A program made the translations under genes and the position numbers. Source: Poriferisocius sp965200775 (GTDB taxonomy: Bacteria > Actinomycetota > Acidimicrobiia > Acidimicrobiales > Bin134). Taken from it: a stretch of 64,000 bases of DNA. The first letter of the stretch is position 1; the number at the start of each line of letters is the position of its first letter. Below are positions 1-7,030 of the stretch, piece by piece. The notes beneath the pieces were generated by a model. The model did no database searches, had not been told where the DNA came from, and saw only the letters and a list, made by a program, of their open reading frames with translations. The stretch is from positions 2,046,001-2,110,000 of the forward strand of contig OZ241383.1 of the NCBI GenBank assembly GCA_965200775.1, in the 5' to 3' direction.

Positions 1-80
1 GCGGCGGGCAGCAAGCGGGGAATTCGTCGGTCCAGTCCATAGCCTTTCCATTATACCCACTGGTCCTCCATCTACTCCCC

Positions 81-356
81 TCATGAGAAGCGTAAAGATT
101 GCCAGTAAGGTTTCGCGGATGTCGATGCCACAGTCTCGTGGTCGCCGAAGTCGCCTGAAGTGGAGTCCCAGAGTTTGCTGTCTTCGCTGTTGGACCAGTC
201 TGTCCAGGCATCCTCGTACTCGGCACCAAGTTCCGACGCCCGCAGCAGCCCGATGGCGTGCTTGAGCGCGGCGGAACGGGACGTGAACCCGTGGCGATCC
301 CCGTAGGAGTCGGGGAAGTTGACATCGTCATCCGGCAGGCTCACACTCAGCTTCAC
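81..356 (-). CDS. Ribbon-helix-helix (MazE/VapB-like) antitoxin, 91 aa
   Basis: The GTG start is placed at the conserved beginning V-K-L-S-V-S-L-P, the beta-strand typical of RHH antitoxins. A helix-turn-helix stretch rich in S-R-S-A-A-L-K-H-A-I-G-L-L follows, then the acidic E-Y-E-D-A-W-T-D-W tail that usually binds the toxin. Such proteins repress their own operon and neutralise a MazF- or VapC-type toxin. The last ~20 residues (after K-L-W-D-S-T-S-G-D) do not look like a normal antitoxin end. No toxin start was recognised in the 80 bases before the window edge, so the partner is either outside or lost. Family assignment is moderately sure; function is inferred. Confidence 0.55.
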   Translation of the reverse strand: MKLSVSLPDDDVNFPDSYGDRHGFTSRSAALKHAIGLLRASELGAEYEDAWTDWSNSEDSKLWDSTSGDFGDHETVASTSAKPYWQSLRFS

Positions 357-521
357 GCCCAAAGAATAACCGAGGTGTGACCCTGGTAGGACCCACTTTT
401 GGAGCATGCCTCCGCGAAAAGGAGGGAACCTCACACCCCAACCACCCCGGATGGCACCGACCTTAGGACTCGGGGTCGGCAAACGCACCCTGACAACTGA
501 ATGGAAGGCCAACCCGGGGAA

Positions 522-899
522 TCAGGGGGCGAGGCGTTGGTCGAGGCGGGTGCGGAATGCCTTGGCACCCACCACCACTGCACCGTGGGTGGATACCCGG
601 CGGATCAGGTCTCGGTCGGAGGTAATCACGGTGGCTGACGACGGGTCGTCGAGGGCGGCCACCCGGCTTGCGATCTCGTCGTCGGCGGCGTTGGGGCCCC
701 GGCGAGCGGCATAGGCAAGCTGCACCGATCCGTGTTGCCCGGCGGGCAGCCCCCTCACCGGAGCGCCGTCGGCCACCACCAGGGCTTCCACCTTGGCGGT
801 CCGGAGGTCGTCAACCAGCCGTCGGAGAGCGCCGTCCCGGTCGGCCCACCACCCATCGGGCCGGCAGCCGATCACGTTCATGGCATCCACTACCAGCAT
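522..899 (-). CDS. YacP-like NYN domain protein, 125 aa
   Basis: The protein begins L-V-V-D-A-M-N-V-I-G, the first acidic strand of the PIN/NYN nuclease fold. Further conserved acidic residues are V-A-D-G-A near 42-46, A-D-D-E-I near 71-75 and S-D-R-D-L near 94-98. This is the usual pattern of YacP/DUF901 proteins, predicted single-domain RNA endonucleases acting in the cytoplasm in RNA processing or decay. Length suits a lone NYN domain. It stands alone, leftward, after the antitoxin-like gene. Substrate unknown. Confidence 0.75.
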   Translation of the reverse strand: MLVVDAMNVIGCRPDGWWADRDGALRRLVDDLRTAKVEALVVADGAPVRGLPAGQHGSVQLAYAARRGPNAADDEIASRVAALDDPSSATVITSDRDLIRRVSTHGAVVVGAKAFRTRLDQRLAP

Positions 900-1002
900 G
901 GCAAACCCTCAAGACCGTGCCGCCACCGGGGAGGAAGTCGGCGGGGAGGAAATCGATGGGGAGACAATCGATGGAAAGGCACTAGATGAGGCATTAACGA
1001 AA

Positions 1003-1032
1003 AGGTCGGCGGCCCCAAAAGACCGCCGACCT
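1003..1032 (-). terminator. Rho-independent terminator of the DyP peroxidase gene
   Basis: Perfect 10-bp inverted repeat (AGGTCGGCGG / CCGCCGACCT) around a 10-base loop. It lies 25 bases beyond the peroxidase stop and is followed on the minus strand by TTTCGTTAAT. Position, stem strength and the T-containing tail fit an intrinsic terminator. Confidence 0.7.
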
Positions 1033-1057
1033 CCGAAGATGATTGGGCCCGAGCCGA

Positions 1058-1978
1058 TTAGGCCAGGCTTGAGTCCAGGCACTCCACCGACGGGGCGAAG
1101 TAGTAGCTGCCCGAAGCCGGGTTGGAGAAGTCGGTGAGCATGTCGCGCACCTGGCCGTTGCGGCCGTACATGGCGTCCATGCGCTCCCGGAACGGAGCCT
1201 GGGTCTTGCAGAAGGCCATGAAGTACAGCCCCACCGTTCCGTCGTGGAAGGCATACGGGGTGGACCGGCGGGCGATCTCATCCCGCTTGGGCTTGGAGTC
1301 ATCGGCGGTCTCGCCCTCCCTCAACTCCACGTGGGAGAGGTGGGAGTGCGGGGCCTGCTCGTCCAGACGGGTGGAGTCGGCCTTGGTGCGACCGAAGTTC
1401 ACCTCCTGAGTGGGGATGTCCAGCTGCTCCCACGCCACCAGGTCGTGGACCCAGCGCTGGGCGATGATGAAGCTGCCCCCGGCACCGGGCTCACCGTCGG
1501 GGATGATGGCTACGGCGGGCTGATCCTCGTCCTCCGGATTACCGGTGCCGTCGATGAACCCGGTCATGTCCAGGCTCTCGCCGTAGATGAAGGTTGGGGT
1601 CTCCCGGGCCACGCTCATGCCGGCGGCGATGAGGGCCTGGCGGGCATCCCACTGGGCCTTCCACACGAGGTCCTTCTCGTCGTGGGTCATCCACAGGAGC
1701 AGCTCCTCCTGGGTCCCCTTGGCCTCGCGGCCGCTGCCGTCGATCGACTCCACCGTGTGATAGGGCTGGAAGTCGCCGGGCACATCGTCGGTCAGATCGG
1801 CGAGCAATGTGGGGCCGAGACCGATGACCAGGTTGATCCCCTGACCGTCGCAGTTGCTGCGGCAGTCGGAGATAGCCGACTTGATCGCCCCCAAATCCGC
1901 GCCGTCACCGCGACTGAGGTGGACGTACCACTGGTACTTGCCCATATCGTTGAAAATTGCCGGTTGGCAGGTTGCCAT
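1058..1978 (-). CDS. DyP-type heme peroxidase, 306 aa
   Basis: Dye-decolorizing peroxidase, a heme enzyme that oxidises dyes, phenols or porphyrins with hydrogen peroxide. The family signature G-F-I-D-G-T-G-N-P-E lies at about residues 140-149 and supplies the catalytic Asp. A His-rich segment P-H-S-H-L-S-H (about 210-216) and the following R-R-S-T-P-Y (about 237-242) match the proximal His and distal Arg regions. I chose the inner ATG because GGGAGGAG lies 8 bases upstream; an upstream ATG would add 15 residues. No signal peptide or Tat motif is visible, so it is probably cytoplasmic or loaded into a compartment encoded elsewhere. It is divergent from the acyl-CoA ligase gene. Confidence 0.88.
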   Translation of the reverse strand: MATCQPAIFNDMGKYQWYVHLSRGDGADLGAIKSAISDCRSNCDGQGINLVIGLGPTLLADLTDDVPGDFQPYHTVESIDGSGREAKGTQEELLLWMTHDEKDLVWKAQWDARQALIAAGMSVARETPTFIYGESLDMTGFIDGTGNPEDEDQPAVAIIPDGEPGAGGSFIIAQRWVHDLVAWEQLDIPTQEVNFGRTKADSTRLDEQAPHSHLSHVELREGETADDSKPKRDEIARRSTPYAFHDGTVGLYFMAFCKTQAPFRERMDAMYGRNGQVRDMLTDFSNPASGSYYFAPSVECLDSSLA

Positions 1979-2036
1979 GCGCATCTCCTCCCTGGAACGT
2001 TGGCTCGTAACGAAGTCTGGCACTATTGGCGAGCCG
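1979..2036. promoter_or_regulatory. Divergent promoter region, dyp / acyl-CoA ligase
   Basis: Only 58 bases separate the start codons of the leftward peroxidase and the rightward acyl-CoA ligase, so both promoters must lie here or reach into the neighbouring coding sequence. The minus-strand SD (GGAGG) is clear. No consensus -10/-35 pair could be assigned with confidence. Confidence 0.4.
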
Positions 2037-3737
2037 ATGCACCTTGAAGCCGAAAAATCCGGGTCTCATCCAGAGGTTTCCGTGTGGACCGCCGACCCTG
2101 CCCTGGCCGAGCCCTATCCGCACCCTCTGGGCCAGCTGCTGAGCGACGCCGCAGCCCGCTGGCCCCACCATCCATACGTGGTTTTCGCCTGCCAGCCGAA
2201 GGTGGAAGACACCCGCTGGACATTCGCCGAACTCGACCGGCTGAGCACCCAGTTGGCCTCCGGTCTTTTGGCCGAGGGGTTCTCCCCCGGCGAGTGCGTG
2301 GCGGTGTGGGGACCCAACCACCCCGAATGGCTGCTGCTGGAATGGGCTTTGTTCAAGGCCGGGATCGTGCTGGTGACCCTAAACCCCCTGTACAAGGAGC
2401 GGGAGCTGCGCTACGCGTTGGAGGTGTCCGACGTGGCCGGGCTGTTCCATGCCGACACCGCCGGCGGCAACGCCCTGGCCCCGATGGTGGAATCGGTTAG
2501 GCCCCACTGCCCCCAGCTCCGGGCCACCTACTCGTTCACCGAGGGACTCCCCCGGGTTCTGGAGAAGGGCGACGCCGACGCCCGGGCTGGATCGGGCCTG
2601 CCCCGAGACAGCGACATCGGGTCTCTGGCCATGATCCAGTACACCTCGGGCACCACCGGCGAGCCCAAGGCAGCGCAGCTCACCCACGCCGGCTTGGCCA
2701 CCGCCGCGGCCCGCAGCCATCGGCGTTGGAACATCGGCCCCGGCGACGCCGTCTGCCACGGCTTTCCCCTCTTCCATATCGGTGGGTCGGGAACCATCAG
2801 CCTGGGGCCCACCACTGTGGGCTCCACCACGCTGCCGCTGTTCGTCTTCAAGGCGGCCACCGCTCTGGACATTCTGGAAACCGAGCGGTGTACTCACTTC
2901 ATCGGCGTGCCCACCATGGCCGTCGCCATGATGGAAGACCCGAGCTTCGTCCACCGCGACCTGTCGGCGCTTAGGACCATGGGGGTGGGCGGGGCTCCCC
3001 TGCCCATCGAGACCGCCCGCCGCCTGGAGGACGCCTTCGGTTGCCCGGTGCTGAACATCTACGGGCAGACCGAGACCTGCGGGTCCACCACCACCGCTCA
3101 CCCCACCGACTCACTCGAGCGCAAGGCCCTCACCGTGGGCCGGGCCATGGACGGGGTGTCGCTCAAGGTGGCCGACACCGCCGGCCAACCGGTGCCCCAT
3201 GGGCAGAGGGGCGAGCTGTGCTTCAAGGGGCCGGGCCAGACCATCGGCTACCGCAAGTTTGACCCCGCTCACGGCCCCACCGACGACGAGGGGTGGCTCC
3301 ACACCGGCGACCTCGCCACCATGGACGCCGACGGTTACGTGAGGATCGTCGGCCGGGTGAAGGAGATGATCGTGCGGGGGGGCGAGAACCTGTCGCCGGT
3401 GGAGATTGAGAACATCGTTTCCGAGCACCCCGACGTGGTGGAGGCCGCCGTGGTCGGGGTGCCCGACGCCACCTACGGCGAGGAGGCGTGTGCCTGCGTG
3501 CGCCTGCGAAGCGGCACCGGCCCCGCCGCGTCGCCCGAGGAGATCAGGGCGTGGGTGGCCGAGCGGGTGTCACGCTGGAAGGTGCCCCGCTACATTGCCG
3601 AGGTGGACGTTCTACCGCTGACCGCCTCGGGCAAGGTCCGCAAGTTTATCCTCCAAGAGCAGATGATCGAGCGCTTCGGGCTGCACGACGCGGCGGCCAT
3701 GATGGAAGCTCACCTGGCCCAGGCCGACGAGCGGTAG
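2037..3737 (+). CDS. AMP-forming acyl-CoA ligase (FadD-like), 566 aa
   Basis: Member of the ANL adenylate-forming family, activating a carboxylic acid to an acyl-CoA with ATP. The P-loop Y-T-S-G-T-T-G-E-P-K is at about residues 202-211 and the A5 motif Y-G-Q-T-E-T at about 342. The hinge/A8 motif G-R-V-K-E-M-I-V-R-G-G-E-N is near 439 and the catalytic A10 Lys, in T-A-S-G-K-V-R-K, near 531. Length is normal. The ATG at 2037 is the first good start after the divergent promoter; a longer open frame upstream overlaps the peroxidase gene and is not favoured. It is followed 26 bases later by a crotonase and then a kinase-like gene, suggesting a short CoA-thioester pathway. The substrate cannot be told from sequence. 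Confidence 0.9.
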   Translation: MHLEAEKSGSHPEVSVWTADPALAEPYPHPLGQLLSDAAARWPHHPYVVFACQPKVEDTRWTFAELDRLSTQLASGLLAEGFSPGECVAVWGPNHPEWLLLEWALFKAGIVLVTLNPLYKERELRYALEVSDVAGLFHADTAGGNALAPMVESVRPHCPQLRATYSFTEGLPRVLEKGDADARAGSGLPRDSDIGSLAMIQYTSGTTGEPKAAQLTHAGLATAAARSHRRWNIGPGDAVCHGFPLFHIGGSGTISLGPTTVGSTTLPLFVFKAATALDILETERCTHFIGVPTMAVAMMEDPSFVHRDLSALRTMGVGGAPLPIETARRLEDAFGCPVLNIYGQTETCGSTTTAHPTDSLERKALTVGRAMDGVSLKVADTAGQPVPHGQRGELCFKGPGQTIGYRKFDPAHGPTDDEGWLHTGDLATMDADGYVRIVGRVKEMIVRGGENLSPVEIENIVSEHPDVVEAAVVGVPDATYGEEACACVRLRSGTGPAASPEEIRAWVAERVSRWKVPRYIAEVDVLPLTASGKVRKFILQEQMIERFGLHDAAAMMEAHLAQADER

Positions 3738-3762
3738 CCCCCCACAACCACGAGAGGACACC

Positions 3763-4557
3763 ATGAACCCAGATGACTACGGCGCACTGGAAGTGTCCAC
3801 CGTCGACCGCATCACCACCGTGGTCATCAACCGGCCCGAGGCTCGCAACGCCATCAACCCGGTGCTGCACGACGACCTGTCCCGGGTGTTCACCGACCTC
3901 GACTGCGACCCCGAAACCGACGTGGCCATCCTCACCGGGGCGGGCGGGGCGTTCTGCGCCGGCGGCGACATCGGCTGGCTGCGCAGCTTGGCCGGGAACG
4001 TGTCCGAAGTGGAGCGGGTGATCCGAGCAGATAGGCGTATAACCGAATCCGCGCTCGCCCTGGAAAAGCCCATCCTGGCCAAGGTGAACGGCCCCGCCGT
4101 GGGGTTGGGCTGCTCCCTGGCGCTGCACTGCGACTTCGTGTATGCATCGGAGCGGTCGGTGTTCGGCGATCCCCACGTGTCGGTGGGGCTGGTGGCCGGT
4201 GACGGCGGCGCGCTCCTGTGGCCCCAGCTCGTGGGCTACGCCCGGGCCCGGCGCTACCTGCTCACCGGCGACCTCATCAAGGCGCCCGAAGCGGCCGAGA
4301 TCGGCCTCATCACCGAATGCGTGGCCGGCGATGACCTCGACGACACGGTGCAGGCCATGGCCGAGCGGATGCGCGACGGGGCCCGGCTGGCCATCAAGTT
4401 CACCAAGGCCTCGATCAACGCCGGCCTGCGCCAGGTGGCTATCGCTGTAATGGATCGAGCGGCGTCCACGGAGGGCCTCACCATGATGACCGACGACTTC
4501 GCGATCGCCCTCGACGCCTTTCTCGCCAACGAGCCACCCGAGTTCACAGGCCGATGA
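3763..4557 (+). CDS. Enoyl-CoA hydratase/isomerase family (crotonase), 264 aa
   Basis: Crotonase-fold enzyme acting on acyl-CoA thioesters. The start has an SD (GAGAGGA) 6 bases upstream. The first oxyanion-hole segment is at about residues 63-70 (F-C-A-G-G-D-I-G), the second in V-G-L-G-C-S-L-A-L. The segment F-G-D-P-H-V-S-V-G-L-V-A-G-D-G-G replaces the P-E-I/G-A-G-G pattern holding the two catalytic glutamates of true hydratases. It may therefore be an isomerase, hydrolase or other crotonase rather than a 2-enoyl-CoA hydratase. It sits between the acyl-CoA ligase and the kinase-like gene, apparently in one transcript. Confidence 0.85.
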   Translation: MNPDDYGALEVSTVDRITTVVINRPEARNAINPVLHDDLSRVFTDLDCDPETDVAILTGAGGAFCAGGDIGWLRSLAGNVSEVERVIRADRRITESALALEKPILAKVNGPAVGLGCSLALHCDFVYASERSVFGDPHVSVGLVAGDGGALLWPQLVGYARARRYLLTGDLIKAPEAAEIGLITECVAGDDLDDTVQAMAERMRDGARLAIKFTKASINAGLRQVAIAVMDRAASTEGLTMMTDDFAIALDAFLANEPPEFTGR

Positions 4558-4630
4558 GCACCGAGCCGATGCACCGCCCGCACACCCTCTCCCACCTCTA
4601 CCACCGCCGAACCCAAGGAGTAGCGAAACC

Positions 4631-5989
4631 ATGAGCACCAACGACACCGCCCCCGACGCCGCCACCGAGCAGGTGGTGACCTGGCTGGAAGCAAACCTCG
4701 GGGGGACGGTAACCGACATCGCCCGCCAAGCCCGATGGCGTCCGGTGTGGTTCGCCGACCTGGAGCGCGACGGCGAGCGGCTCGAGCTGTGCGTGCGGGG
4801 TGACCGCACCGACATGCCGCTCATCTTCCCGCTGGACCACGAGATGCGGCTCCAGGCCCTGCTGCACGATCACGGCATCCCGGCAGCCCGTGTGTACGGG
4901 TGGATCGACGACCCGATGGCCTACGTCATGGACCGGGTTCCCGGCGAGAACCACTTCGAGCAGTCCACAGACGCCGAGCGGGCCGCAGTGGTGGACGACT
5001 ACCTACACGTTCTGGCCCGGATGCACGCCCTTGACATCGGTCCTTTCGTCGAGGGCGGAATCATGCGAGCGGAGCGACCCGAAGATTCGGGTTTGCTGGG
5101 CCTGGGGCGCTACGAGGCTGTGTTCCGGAGGGTGAAGAAGTACCCCGACCCGTTCATCGAGTTCTGCCTGGGGTGGCTCCGGCGCAACCCGCCGTTCTCT
5201 CGGGGTCGGGAGTCGGTGATCGTTTGGGACTCGGGCCAGTTCCACCACCAAGACGGCCGGGTGCTGGCCGTGCTGGACGTGGAGATCGGCCACATAGGCG
5301 ATCCGATGATGGACCTGGCGGCGTGGCGGATGCGCGACACCGTAATCGGCTACGGCAACTTCGCCGCCCTGTACGACCGCTACAGCGAGCTGAGCGGCGA
5401 GCCGGTGGACCTCGACGCCATCCAGCGCCACCACTTCATGTTCACCCTCACCAACCAGCTACCGCTGGGAGCGGCGCTGCGGGAACCGGCCCCGGATTCC
5501 GACCTGATGACCAACCTCCAGTGGTGCTGCGAGACCAACCTGTTCGCCACCGAGGCCTTGGCCGAGATCCTCGACGTGGAGCTACCAGAGGTGGAGATGC
5601 CCGAACCCAGGGAGTCCCGGGCCGAGGTGGTGCTCAACCACCTGGTGAGGAACCTGCGTACCGTGCATGTTGACGACGAATACCTGCGATACCGGCTGCG
5701 CACCATGTTCCGGATGGCCCGCCACGCCGCTCGCATCGACGAGATCGGCGACGCCGTCTCCGAGGCCGACCTCGACGACCTCCACCAGCTTCTCGGCCAC
5801 CGCCCCAAGTCGTGGCTGGAGGGCGAGGCCGAGTTGGAGCAGTTCGTTCTGGCCAACGCCGACACCCACGTTCACGACGAAGCCCTAGTCGGGCTGTTCC
5901 ACAAGCGCAACCTGCGAGCCCAGATGCTCCTCGGCCCCGCCGGATCGGCCATGGCCCGCCACGCTCGCATCCAGACATTCCGCGACTGA
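4631..5989 (+). CDS. Aminoglycoside-phosphotransferase-like kinase with C-terminal extension, 452 aa
   Basis: The SD AAGGAG precedes the ATG. The N-terminal ~300 residues have the kinase-like APH fold: an R-x-x-x-D-M-P-L-I-F-P lobe, then I-V-W-D-S-G-Q-F-H (about 198-206) where APH enzymes carry the catalytic H-G-D-x-x-x-x-N loop, then the metal-binding D-V-E-I-G-H-I-G-D-P (about 216-225). The His-Gly of the catalytic loop is replaced by V-W, though Asp and the second Asp remain. A further ~150 residues without a recognised domain follow. Proteins of this class beside acyl-CoA genes are often called phosphotransferase or acyl-CoA dehydrogenase-associated kinases. The substrate is unknown; drug resistance is unlikely. 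Confidence 0.75.
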   Translation: MSTNDTAPDAATEQVVTWLEANLGGTVTDIARQARWRPVWFADLERDGERLELCVRGDRTDMPLIFPLDHEMRLQALLHDHGIPAARVYGWIDDPMAYVMDRVPGENHFEQSTDAERAAVVDDYLHVLARMHALDIGPFVEGGIMRAERPEDSGLLGLGRYEAVFRRVKKYPDPFIEFCLGWLRRNPPFSRGRESVIVWDSGQFHHQDGRVLAVLDVEIGHIGDPMMDLAAWRMRDTVIGYGNFAALYDRYSELSGEPVDLDAIQRHHFMFTLTNQLPLGAALREPAPDSDLMTNLQWCCETNLFATEALAEILDVELPEVEMPEPRESRAEVVLNHLVRNLRTVHVDDEYLRYRLRTMFRMARHAARIDEIGDAVSEADLDDLHQLLGHRPKSWLEGEAELEQFVLANADTHVHDEALVGLFHKRNLRAQMLLGPAGSAMARHARIQTFRD

Positions 5990-6061
5990 CTCAACTTTCG
6001 AGGCCAGACTGGGGCCAGGCAGGGGCCGGGCCCGCGGCCGGCTTTAGGGATCGGAGCACCG

Positions 6062-6937
6062 CTAAAGCCCGGCCCGAGCGGCCACCGCGGCGGCACCAAT
6101 GAGGCCACCATCGGAACCCAGGGGGCTGGGCACGATCCGTGTACCCCGAGAGTGATCCAGGCGGCAGATCCGGTCGATCTCGGCCTGGGCCGAACCAAAG
6201 AAGTCGTCGCCGTAGCCCAGCGCCACCGACCCGCCGGCCACCACAAGGCGCAGGTCCAATAAGTTGGCCACCGACCCGACTCCCCGGCCCACCAGCGTGC
6301 CCACCCGGTGGCGCATCTCCGGGGGTGCCTCTGCCGGGAGCCGGCCGCCCAGCAGATCGGCGATGGCCGTGCCCGAGGCCTGCCCCTCCAGCAGTCCGAC
6401 CGCCCCGGCCGGATCAACCCGACCCCCCTCGGTCACAAACACGTGGCCGACGTGTCCGGCGTTGCCATCGGCGCCGTCCAACAGCCGCCCGTCCAATACG
6501 ATGCCGCCCCCCACCCCGGTTGACACCACGATGGCCAGGTAGTCGTCCACCCCCACTGCGGCCCCCGTCCATCCCTCGGCCAGGGCCAGGGCCTTGGCGT
6601 CGTTCTCCACTGCCACCGCCAGCCCCAGCTCCTGCGACAGGCGCTCACCCAGGGGGAAGTCCCGCCACACAGGGATGTTGATGGGCGAGACCAGCCGGTT
6701 GCCATCCCGGGACGGCCCCCCGCAACCCACCCCGCACGCCGCCACCTCATCGCCGTGCTCCTCGAGAGCGGCTCGGGCCAGGGCCACCACCGTGGCCAGC
6801 AGGGCTTCCTTGTCAGGAGCAGCCGCCGGACCCCGGTGCCGGCACCGCACCCGCCCGACAGGATCAACCACCCCGGTTGCCACCTTGGTGCCGCCGATGT
6901 CGATGGCCAGCACCGGGCCGTCCAGAGCTACTTCCAC
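6062..6937 (-). CDS. ROK-family sugar kinase, 291 aa
   Basis: ROK (repressor, ORF, kinase) fold. The ATP-binding phosphate motif I-D-I-G-G-T-K is at residues 12-18. The catalytic-base region E-N-D-A-K-A-L-A and the second glycine loop V-S-T-G-V-G-G-G-I follow. Typical glucokinases of the family carry a zinc motif C-x-C-G-x-x-G-C-x-E after G-H; here the equivalent segment (G-H-V-G-H-V-F-V-T-E-G-G-R-V-D-P-A-G) has no cysteine, so it cannot bind zinc in the usual way. No N-terminal HTH, so it is a kinase rather than a repressor. Glucose or a related hexose is a plausible substrate. The gene stands alone between convergent and divergent neighbours. Confidence 0.85.
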   Translation of the reverse strand: MEVALDGPVLAIDIGGTKVATGVVDPVGRVRCRHRGPAAAPDKEALLATVVALARAALEEHGDEVAACGVGCGGPSRDGNRLVSPINIPVWRDFPLGERLSQELGLAVAVENDAKALALAEGWTGAAVGVDDYLAIVVSTGVGGGIVLDGRLLDGADGNAGHVGHVFVTEGGRVDPAGAVGLLEGQASGTAIADLLGGRLPAEAPPEMRHRVGTLVGRGVGSVANLLDLRLVVAGGSVALGYGDDFFGSAQAEIDRICRLDHSRGTRIVPSPLGSDGGLIGAAAVAARAGL

Positions 6938-7030
6938 GAACCGAGCCTACGAGACCGCCGGAGAGGCACCGGGGTCACTGGCCGGGGTCGAGCAAAGCGG
7001 AAGACCAAGGCTCGGGTACGCTCGGCGGCC

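Noticed and set aside
1..80. A toxin gene following the RHH antitoxin-like gene at the left edge
   Set aside because: No recognisable MazF, VapC or RelE start in the 80 bases available; cannot be decided from this window.
1244..2047. An 800-base rightward open frame opposite the peroxidase
   Set aside because: It is antisense to a gene with clear DyP motifs; such frames are common in high-GC DNA.
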